Source: NZQO01 sp964639255
GTDB lineage: Bacteria > Bacteroidota > Bacteroidia > Flavobacteriales > Flavobacteriaceae
Length of the DNA: 16,215 nucleotides
Reading direction: 5' to 3'
Assembly (NCBI GenBank): GCA_964639255.1
Contig: CAZXDP010000060.1
Span: 1 to 16,215, forward strand
The notes below the pieces were generated by a model. The model was not told the DNA's origin. It ran no database searches and worked only from the letters and a program-made list of their open reading frames with translations. The translations under genes and the position numbers were made by a program. Below, piece by piece: positions 6,480-11,802 of this stretch (position 1 is its first letter; each line of letters opens with the position of its first letter).

Positions 6480-7058
6480 TTACACAAAACAGTTTTGAAT
6501 CAGCATTGGGATGACCAAACCAATTACGATGGCCGAAATGACCAGCACCCAGTCCCGCTTGTTGAACCGAAATAGTGTTTGTACCAAAAACCCTAGAATA
6601 AGGGTTACAATCACTACAATAATTTGTGCGGCTTCAATACCCAAGGCAAACTCCAGCAGATGCAGAATGTCATTGTCGCTGCTTATCATATTGAAGTACT
6701 TGGCAAATCCGAAGCCGTGGATCAAACCAAAAAATACAGTCGCAATGTAGAGCAAACCTAATTTTTCGGCCCGTTTTTCCTTTCCGGCGGTAAACAAGTT
6801 AAACAGGGCGGTAACCGCTATAGTAATGGGTATAAGGCATTCTATCCACCAACTGGAAACCTGCACCACGCCGTAATTGGCAAGGAGGAGTGAAAGGGTA
6901 TGCCCAACGGTAAAGAGGGTTACCAAGAGCAACAAGCGTCTCCAAGCGCTAAAGGTATAGACGGCGCAAAGTACAATTATGAAAAGCACATGGTCGTAGG
7001 CTTGCCAGTCTAGTACGTGTTCAAGGCCCAGCGTAAAGTAGAACCAAAAATCGTTCAT
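6480..7058 (-). CDS. HupE/UreJ family membrane protein
   Basis: The chosen 192-aa form starts MNDFWFYFTLGLEHVLD at 7058, the usual family start; an in-frame ATG at 7115 would add 19 non-hydrophobic residues and lies inside an inverted repeat. HupE/UreJ proteins are small polytopic membrane proteins linked to nickel supply for hydrogenase or urease. Family hallmarks are visible: GLEHVLDWQAYDHVLF (two His-containing turns near the N-terminus), FTVGHTLSL and FGLIHGFGFA. About six hydrophobic segments follow. No nickel enzyme is encoded nearby, so the substrate is open; many Bacteroidota carry such orphan HupE-like genes. It lies upstream of the dCMP deaminase gene on the same strand with a 145-bp gap, and is divergent from the T9SS cargo gene. 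Confidence 0.85.
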   Translation of the reverse strand: MNDFWFYFTLGLEHVLDWQAYDHVLFIIVLCAVYTFSAWRRLLLLVTLFTVGHTLSLLLANYGVVQVSSWWIECLIPITIAVTALFNLFTAGKEKRAEKLGLLYIATVFFGLIHGFGFAKYFNMISSDNDILHLLEFALGIEAAQIIVVIVTLILGFLVQTLFRFNKRDWVLVISAIVIGLVIPMLIQNCFV

Positions 7059-7095
7059 AGTGGTGGGGTATGATTTAGGTTGGGGTAAATGTAGG

Positions 7096-7119
7096 AAATA
7101 TGAAGTTAATTTCATATTT
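7096..7119. repeat. Inverted repeat in the divergent hupE-like / T9SS-cargo intergenic region
   Basis: AAATATGAA (7096-7104) and TTCATATTT (7111-7119) form a perfect 9-bp inverted repeat with a 6-bp spacer, midway between the two divergent start codons (7058 and 7151). It could be a shared operator. The AT-rich background lowers confidence. Confidence 0.4.
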
Positions 7120-7150
7120 TCGATAACCTCCCCATTGTAAATTACGACTT

Positions 7151-7879
7151 ATGAAAAAATTAGTACTCCTGCTCGTGCTATGCACCTGCCATCTCTCCTT
7201 TGGACAAGAACCCGACCCAACACTCTTTAGAACTTGGTATTTGGTCGAGTTGAACGTCGCCGGCACCTCCTATGTTTCTTCGGAATATGGGTATTATTCC
7301 GATATGATTCTCGATGATAGCAATCTGCCCGCGTATACGATTAGCTTTGCTGACCCGGACCATGATAGCTGTACTTCGGAAATCACCTTTTCAGAAACTG
7401 CACCAGAGCTTGAATTTCAACTTTTGGAAGAACCATTTTGCTTCCCCACTTCCACTTGCGACGGAAATCCTCAAGGCGGTTGCGTCATTATGCGCGAGGC
7501 ACAGTCTAATTTTTATGTTGATTCTGTTGCAACCCCCTTGGTTTATAGTTTAACGGACAACCAAGACGGCACCTTTTACCTACTAATTACCAATGACAAT
7601 GGCGATATTGCCTACTACGGAAGCGAACCGTTTCTTTCAACATCACCTATCTCGAAAATTGATTTTTCAGTGTTCCCCAATCCTGTAACCGATATCCTTA
7701 GCGTTGCATCGAGCGTATTTGCAGTGGAGAAAATTACCGTATATGGACTCGATGGAAAAAGGTTTTTTACTGAAGAAGGCACAAATAACGTGAGCCTCGC
7801 TACACTCCCCTCAGGATTGTATATTGTTGAGGTCTCTGCAAATGGCGAACGAAATTTTCAGAAAATTGTAAAGAAGTAA
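7151..7879 (+). CDS. Secreted protein with T9SS type A C-terminal sorting domain
   Basis: The 242-aa protein begins with a Sec signal peptide (KK, hydrophobic residues 4-16, cleavage probably after SFG or SFGQ near residue 18-19). Residues about 171-242 are a type A type-IX-secretion sorting domain: DFSVFPNPVTDILSV, then ITVYGLDGK, then LPSGLYIVEVSANG and the basic end NFQKIVKK. This domain directs the protein across the outer membrane and is normally removed by the sortase-like enzyme of the system. The cargo part (residues 20-165) is beta-rich, with four Cys (C74, C97, C103, C111) that may form two disulfides. I recognise no enzymatic motif. Similar short cargo proteins are common in marine flavobacteria. 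It has no co-directional partner; tRNA-Leu lies next, on the opposite strand. Confidence 0.9.
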   Translation: MKKLVLLLVLCTCHLSFGQEPDPTLFRTWYLVELNVAGTSYVSSEYGYYSDMILDDSNLPAYTISFADPDHDSCTSEITFSETAPELEFQLLEEPFCFPTSTCDGNPQGGCVIMREAQSNFYVDSVATPLVYSLTDNQDGTFYLLITNDNGDIAYYGSEPFLSTSPISKIDFSVFPNPVTDILSVASSVFAVEKITVYGLDGKRFFTEEGTNNVSLATLPSGLYIVEVSANGERNFQKIVKK

Positions 7880-8005
7880 TTTTATAAGCGTTTGAGAGCG
7901 CACGTATTGTTATACGAAAAATCGCCCTTTTCTGTAAAATCACGAAGACCTTCTTAACTATTGTCGCAATTCCGGCTTGCTATGGCATAGACATAAAACA
8001 GATAT

Positions 8006-8035
8006 AAAAAATCCCCAGCTGAAAATTGCTGGGGA
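8006..8035 (-). terminator. Second intrinsic terminator downstream of tRNA-Leu
   Basis: On the minus strand TCCCCAGC (8035-8028) pairs perfectly with GCTGGGGA (8019-8012) around an 8-nt loop and is followed by a run of six T (8011-8006). It sits 6 bp past repeat copy A. On the plus strand there is no T run, so it serves minus-strand transcription. Confidence 0.8.
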
Positions 8036-8041
8036 AGTTAA

Positions 8042-8093
8042 GTACCTTGGGTGGCCCCGAGGCTTCGGGGGAACCCGCACGATAATGTACCTT
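8042..8093 (-). repeat. tRNA-Leu tail-like repeat, copy A (52 bp)
   Basis: This 52-bp unit matches copy B (8144-8195) at 48 of 52 positions with no gaps. Both start and end with GTACCTT. The outer parts repeat the 3' end of the adjacent tRNA-Leu gene (GTACCTTGGGTGG and GAACCC-CAC on the plus strand). The tRNA T-loop part is replaced by CCCCGAGGCTTCGGGG, a perfect 6-bp hairpin with a 4-nt loop. It encodes no protein. Confidence 0.85.
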
Positions 8094-8109
8094 CGTTGTA
8101 CCCGAGCAT

Positions 8110-8136
8110 AAAAAAAGCCGAGATTTTAATCTCAGC
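8110..8136 (-). terminator. First intrinsic terminator downstream of tRNA-Leu
   Basis: On the minus strand GCTGAGAT (8136-8129) pairs with ATCTCGGC (8124-8117) around a 4-nt loop, with one G-U pair, followed by seven T (8116-8110). It lies between repeat copies B and A and should end most tRNA-Leu transcripts. Confidence 0.88.
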
Positions 8137-8143
8137 TTCCTTT

Positions 8144-8195
8144 GTACCTTGGGTAGCCCTGAGGCTTCGGGGGAACCCACACGATATTGTACCTT
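8144..8195 (-). repeat. tRNA-Leu tail-like repeat, copy B (52 bp)
   Basis: It is 92% identical to copy A (differences at unit positions 12, 17, 36 and 44) and shifted from it by 102 bp. Its last bases on the plus strand (8189-8195) are shared with the 3' end of the tRNA-Leu gene, so the array is continuous with the tRNA. The hairpin arm changes CCCCGA to CCCTGA, which keeps pairing with TCGGGG through a wobble. Confidence 0.85.
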
Positions 8196-8271
8196 GGGTG
8201 GGAATCGAACCCACACTCCCGAAAGAACTGGATTTTGAATCCAGCGCGTCTACCAATTCCGCCACCAAGGC
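8190..8271 (-). tRNA. tRNA-Leu (anticodon CAA)
   Basis: Minus-strand 82-nt class II tRNA. The acceptor stem GCCTTGG pairs with CCAAGGT (a G1-U72 wobble at the end), with discriminator A73, as needed for leucine. The D-arm region carries AATTGGTAGACGCG, the anticodon arm CTGGA-TTCAAAA-TCCAG gives anticodon CAA, a variable arm CTT-TCGG-GAG follows, and the T-arm is GTGGG-TTCGATT-CCCAC. CCA is not encoded (GTAC follows). It reads UUG codons. The 3' end runs directly into a pair of tail-like repeats with terminators. Confidence 0.95.
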
Positions 8272-8338
8272 ATCGTTTTAACTTGACGCGCTCCCAATAA
8301 TAACTACCGGAATCGCCGCCAAAGGGAAATCGGGACGG

Positions 8339-8346
8339 CAAAAATA
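8339..8346 (-). promoter_or_regulatory. Possible -7 element (TATTTTTG) for tRNA-Leu
   Basis: An exact TAnnTTTG match on the minus strand, 67 nt upstream of the tRNA 5' end. A TTG lies 16 nt further upstream, slightly short of the usual spacing. It is divergent from the prs promoter. Confidence 0.35.
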
Positions 8347-8412
8347 GCAAACTTTTTAAAAACAAGCTACTTTTCACATTGGGTTTTTTTACCTCACTTT
8401 GTTTTTAATTTT

Positions 8413-8420
8413 TACCTTTG
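8413..8420 (+). promoter_or_regulatory. -7 promoter element (TACCTTTG) for prs
   Basis: An exact TAnnTTTG match, 28 nt upstream of the prs start codon at 8449. The -33 element is not clear in the T-rich upstream sequence. Confidence 0.5.
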
Positions 8421-8448
8421 CCCCAAGACCCATCATAAACCTCTGTAT

Positions 8449-9390
8449 ATGTCTGCTCCCATTCCAGAACCCAAGATTTTCGCTTGCAAGCAAAGTGAGT
8501 CACTCGCCAAAGATATTGCCGACGCGTTCGGGATATCCTTGGGCAACGTTATCACCTCAACGTATAGTGACGGAGAGTTTCAACCCTCGTTCGAGGAATC
8601 GGTTCGTGGGAGCAGGGTATTCATCATTGGCAGCACGCACCCCAACAGCGATCACCTAATGGAGATGTTGTTAATGCTCGATGCGGCCAAGCGCGCATCG
8701 GCGCGCCATATTACCGCCGTATTGCCCTATTTCGGTTGGGCGCGCCAGGATCGTAAGGACAAACCACGGGTGCCCATTGCGGCAAAGTTGGTCGCCAAGA
8801 TGCTGGAAACGGCAGGTGCAACACGAATCATCACAATGGACCTGCACGCCGATCAGATACAAGGGTTTTTTGAAAAGCCAGTAGACCACCTTTTCGCATC
8901 TACCATTTTTCTGCCCTACCTCAAAAACCTGAATTTGGACAACCTTACCGTGGCTTCGCCCGATATGGGCGGCTCGAAAAGGGCCTATGCCTACTCCAAA
9001 GCATTGGAAAGTGACGTCGTAATTTGTTATAAGCAGCGGGCCAAGGCCAACACCATTTCGCATATGGAACTTATAGGCGACGTGGAGGGCAAAAATGTTG
9101 TATTGGTAGACGATATGGTCGATACTGCCGGTACCCTCACCACGGCGGCCGACTTGATGATGGAGCGAGGGGCGCTAAGCGTACGGGCCATTTGTACCCA
9201 CCCCATCCTATCTGGCGGCGCCTATGAGAAATTGGAAAAATCGAAATTGCAGGAGCTCATCGTTACCGATTCGATTCCGTTGAAGCAACAGAGCAGCAAA
9301 ATCAAGGTACTTACCTGCGCCAAATTGTTCGCAGACGTGATGCTGAGCGTGAACGAGAACCGAAGCATTAGCTCAAAATTCTTGATGTAA
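8449..9390 (+). CDS. prs: Ribose-phosphate pyrophosphokinase (PRPP synthetase)
   Basis: The 313-aa protein is full length for class I PRPP synthetases. It transfers pyrophosphate from ATP to ribose-5-phosphate, giving PRPP for purine, pyrimidine, His, Trp and NAD synthesis in the cytoplasm. Visible motifs are the ATP-binding loop YFGWARQDRKDKPR (residues 94-107), the metal and substrate site DLHADQIQGFF (131-141) and the PRPP-binding signature VVLVDDMVDTAGT (217-229). The start MSAPIPEPKIFACKQSESLA fits the flavobacterial form. A TACCTTTG box lies 28 nt upstream. rplY follows after 106 bp with its own box; the prs-rplY-pth order is common in Bacteroidota. Nothing is truncated or unusual. Confidence 0.96.
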   Translation: MSAPIPEPKIFACKQSESLAKDIADAFGISLGNVITSTYSDGEFQPSFEESVRGSRVFIIGSTHPNSDHLMEMLLMLDAAKRASARHITAVLPYFGWARQDRKDKPRVPIAAKLVAKMLETAGATRIITMDLHADQIQGFFEKPVDHLFASTIFLPYLKNLNLDNLTVASPDMGGSKRAYAYSKALESDVVICYKQRAKANTISHMELIGDVEGKNVVLVDDMVDTAGTLTTAADLMMERGALSVRAICTHPILSGGAYEKLEKSKLQELIVTDSIPLKQQSSKIKVLTCAKLFADVMLSVNENRSISSKFLM

Positions 9391-9442
9391 GATTTCTTCG
9401 GAAAAAATCAGAAAACAAAATTCAACTCCAAAAAATAAATAC

Positions 9443-9450
9443 TACCTTTG
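9443..9450 (+). promoter_or_regulatory. -7 promoter element (TACCTTTG) for rplY
   Basis: An exact TAnnTTTG match in the prs-rplY gap, giving a leader of about 40 nt before ATG 9497. No clear TTG -33 element was seen. The 46-nt stretch between box and gene shows no obvious ligand-binding structure. Confidence 0.5.
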
Positions 9451-9496
9451 CACCCGCTTAAGGTATAAGCACCTAGTATTAACTTAAACTATTGAA

Positions 9497-10156
9497 ATGA
9501 AATCAATTACAATCAATGGATCTAAAAGAGAAAGCGTAGGAAAATCGGCAACGAAGGCCTTACGTAATGCTGGAAAGATTCCTTGCGTCGTGTACGGGGG
9601 GGATTCAACCATTCACTTTTCAGCAGATGAAATTGAATTCCAGAACCTTATCTACACTCCGGACGTGCACACCGTTGTGATTGACCTAGGGAATGGAGAA
9701 ACCATAGATGCCGCATTGCAGGACATCCAGTTTCATCCGGTTACAGACAAAATCCTGCACATCGACTTCTACCAGTTGTTCGACGATAAGCCTGTTAGCA
9801 TGACCGTACCGGTGCGTGTAAGTGGGAATGCCCGTGGGGTGAAGAACGGTGGGGTTCTAAGAATCATCAACCGTAGGTTGCGCGTACGCGCCCTGCCCAA
9901 GGATCTTCCCGATTTTATCTCGGTAGACATCACCCCAATGAAAATTGGCGACGTGTTTACCGTAGGCGATGTCGAAATGGAAGGATTTGAATTCCTGCAC
10001 GCAGACAAGACCGTAATTTGCCAAGTAAGAACCTCGCGTACCGCAATTGTTGACGAAGTTGACGAAGAGGAAGATGAGGAAGGAGCAGAAGGCGAAGAAG
10101 GTGCCGCTGTAGAGGCTACAGAAACAGACGACGTAGCCGCTGTAAAAGAAGAGTAG
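9497..10156 (+). CDS. rplY: 50S ribosomal protein L25/general stress protein Ctc
   Basis: The 219-aa protein is the long Ctc form of L25, which binds 5S rRNA in the 50S subunit. The N-terminal L25 beta-barrel (residues about 1-95: SKRESVGKSATKALRNAGKIPCVVYGG, then the HTVVIDLGNGE and ALQDIQFHPVTDKILHIDFYQL segments) is followed by the C-terminal TL5-type domain (about 96-182: VPVRVSGNARGVKNGGVLR, LPKDLPDFISVDI). The last about 35 residues are very acidic and Ala/Glu rich (DEVDEEEDEE and similar), a disordered tail common in Bacteroidota L25. The start matches the family. A strong intrinsic terminator follows 24 nt after the stop, so rplY transcription ends before pth. Confidence 0.96.
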   Translation: MKSITINGSKRESVGKSATKALRNAGKIPCVVYGGDSTIHFSADEIEFQNLIYTPDVHTVVIDLGNGETIDAALQDIQFHPVTDKILHIDFYQLFDDKPVSMTVPVRVSGNARGVKNGGVLRIINRRLRVRALPKDLPDFISVDITPMKIGDVFTVGDVEMEGFEFLHADKTVICQVRTSRTAIVDEVDEEEDEEGAEGEEGAAVEATETDDVAAVKEE

Positions 10157-10180
10157 ACCTTCCCTTTAATATAACAGAAA

Positions 10181-10209
10181 AGCATCCCGCTATTCGGGAT
10201 GCTTTTTTT
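10181..10209 (+). terminator. Intrinsic terminator of rplY
   Basis: AGCATCCCG (10181-10189) pairs perfectly with CGGGATGCT (10195-10203) around a 5-nt loop and is followed by a T run to 10209. It separates rplY from pth. Confidence 0.93.
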
Positions 10210-10235
10210 ATTTTTACCGAACAAATGAAAACGGA

Positions 10236-10868
10236 ATGGCTTCCTGGCTTAGTAAACTGTTCGGTTCAAATACAAAACCTGCACCCACCGAAGGCGACCC
10301 TATGAAAAAATTTCTCATAGCCGGGCTCGGCAATATAGGCCCCAAGTATCACAATACAAGACATAACATCGGCTTTAAGATAGTCGATCACCTAGCCCAA
10401 AAAAATGAGCTTACCTGGGAAACCGCCAAACTGGGCGACATAACCACGCATAAGAAAAAGGGGCGCAGTTTTTTGCTGCTCAAGCCCAGCACCTACATGA
10501 ACTTGAGTGGAAAGGCCGTACATTACTGGATGGAAAAGGAGAACATTCCCTTGGAAAACTTGTTGGTTGTTACAGATGACCTCAACCTTCCCTTCGGCAC
10601 AATTCGCATTAAGGGAAAGGGTAGCGATGGAGGGCATAACGGTCTTAAAGACATACAGAACACGCTGCAAACCAACCAGTACAATCGATTTCGTTTCGGT
10701 ATTAGCGATGCGTTTTCCAAAGGCCGACAAGTAGATTATGTGCTGGGTGAATGGGACGACGAAGAAAGGCAAAAACTCCCGGAAAGGCTCGACACGGCAG
10801 CGGCTGCCATAGAATCGTTCGGGCTAGCAGGCCTTTCCATTACCATGAATACATTTAACGGTCAGTAG
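10236..10868 (+). CDS. pth: Peptidyl-tRNA hydrolase with N-terminal extension
   Basis: The enzyme releases peptides from prematurely dropped peptidyl-tRNA so that the tRNA can be reused. In the 210-aa form the key residues are N33 (GLGNIG), the catalytic H43 (NTRHNIGF), N89 (TYMNLSG), D114 (VVTDDLNLPFG) and N135 (GGHNG), matching E. coli N10, H20, N68, D93 and N114. The GNIG in place of GNPG is usual for Bacteroidota. The first 22 residues (MASWLSKLFGSNTKPAPTEGDP) lie before the classical start MKKFLIAGLGN at 10302. They could be a real basic amphipathic extension or untranslated leader; a 26-codon frame from ATG 10225 ends with a TGA overlapping that second ATG. ribF begins one base after the stop, so pth-ribF are coupled. 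Confidence 0.93.
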   Translation: MASWLSKLFGSNTKPAPTEGDPMKKFLIAGLGNIGPKYHNTRHNIGFKIVDHLAQKNELTWETAKLGDITTHKKKGRSFLLLKPSTYMNLSGKAVHYWMEKENIPLENLLVVTDDLNLPFGTIRIKGKGSDGGHNGLKDIQNTLQTNQYNRFRFGISDAFSKGRQVDYVLGEWDDEERQKLPERLDTAAAAIESFGLAGLSITMNTFNGQ

Positions 10869-10869
10869 C

Positions 10870-11802
10870 ATGAAAGAACACCGTCCGGCTTCGGCCTTCC
10901 AGAGCGATCGCGGCACCGTGGTTACCATAGGTACGTTCGATGGCGTTCACATAGGCCACAAGGCTATTTTAAAGCGCGTGGTAGAAGCCGCTCGTAGTAA
11001 TGACCTAGACTCCGTTTTGCTTACCTTCTTCCCCCATCCTAGAATGGTGCTGCAAAAGGAGAGCAACTTGAAACTGCTTCATACGCTTTCTGAGAAAAAG
11101 AACCATATTGAAACCATAGGCATCGACCATTTGGTGATCCACCCGTTTACAAAGCAATTTTCGAGGCTCACGGCGGTCGAGTATGTTCGCGATATTTTGG
11201 TGAACAAGTTAAAGGCCAAGAAAATTATCATAGGATACGACCACCGATTTGGCCGCAACCGTACGGCGACCATAGAAGATTTGAAGGAATTTGGAACCAC
11301 TTATGGGTTCCAAGTTGAGGAAATAAGCGCCCAGGAGCTCGATGAGGTAACCGTAAGCTCTACCAAGATTCGCAAGGCCCTTACCGAAGGCGATATCGAC
11401 ACGGCCAACGGCTATTTGGGCTATCCGTATATGATTACAGGTATTGTGGTAAAGGGCAAGGCTATAGGCCGTACAATGCAATATCCTACCGCCAACCTGA
11501 AGCCCAGTGAGGCATATAAGCTTATCCCGAAGAATGGAGTCTACATCACTCGCGCGGACATCGACGGAAGCCTTAGGTATGGAATCACCAGCATCGGTAC
11601 CAACCCTACGGTAGGCGGTAACTCGCAAACGATTGAGACCTATTTTCTGGACTTACACGCAAATTTGTACGATAAGGAGCTCACATTGGAATTTTTGGCG
11701 CATATTCGCGATGAGGCAATTTTTAAGGATACCGAGGCGCTAAGAAATGCCATCGCTACCGACGAGGAATTTGCACGTAATTTCTTGAAATCCCATGGAT
11801 AG
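10870..11802 (+). CDS. ribF: Bifunctional riboflavin kinase/FMN adenylyltransferase (FAD synthetase)
   Basis: The 310-aa protein makes FMN from riboflavin and then FAD. The N-terminal adenylyltransferase domain (about 1-185) has the nucleotide-binding GTFDGVHIGH (21-30), GYDHRFGRNR and the SSTKIR motif. The C-terminal riboflavin kinase domain (about 186-308) has GRTMQYPTANL, the GVYITRA strand, TSIGTNPTVGG and ETYFLD. Length and domain order are standard. It starts one base after the pth stop codon and its last 8 bases overlap the next gene, pointing to translational coupling through the pth-ribF-HTTM unit. Nothing is odd in the sequence. Flavin supply has no direct tie to the tRNA-related neighbours; the grouping is a conserved housekeeping neighbourhood. 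Confidence 0.96.
   Translation: MKEHRPASAFQSDRGTVVTIGTFDGVHIGHKAILKRVVEAARSNDLDSVLLTFFPHPRMVLQKESNLKLLHTLSEKKNHIETIGIDHLVIHPFTKQFSRLTAVEYVRDILVNKLKAKKIIIGYDHRFGRNRTATIEDLKEFGTTYGFQVEEISAQELDEVTVSSTKIRKALTEGDIDTANGYLGYPYMITGIVVKGKAIGRTMQYPTANLKPSEAYKLIPKNGVYITRADIDGSLRYGITSIGTNPTVGGNSQTIETYFLDLHANLYDKELTLEFLAHIRDEAIFKDTEALRNAIATDEEFARNFLKSHG

Noticed and set aside
8042..8195. CRISPR-like direct repeats
   Set aside because: Only two units, no spacers of regular length, and the repeat is explained by the tRNA tail and terminators; no cas genes nearby.
8189..8271. Integrated mobile element at tRNA-Leu
   Set aside because: The tRNA tail copies could suggest att remnants, but no integrase or foreign cargo lies within the window; the neighbours are housekeeping genes.
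7980..8377. Several open frames on both strands through the tRNA-Leu and tail repeats, with repeated GSPEASG- or GFPRSL-like peptides
   Set aside because: They are translations of the tRNA gene, the hairpin repeats and the terminators in different frames; the peptide repetition comes from the DNA repeat, with no start signals.
9451..9496. Possible riboswitch or ribosomal-protein autoregulatory leader before rplY
   Set aside because: The leader is under 50 nt, AT-rich, and shows no stable stem beyond short chance pairings.
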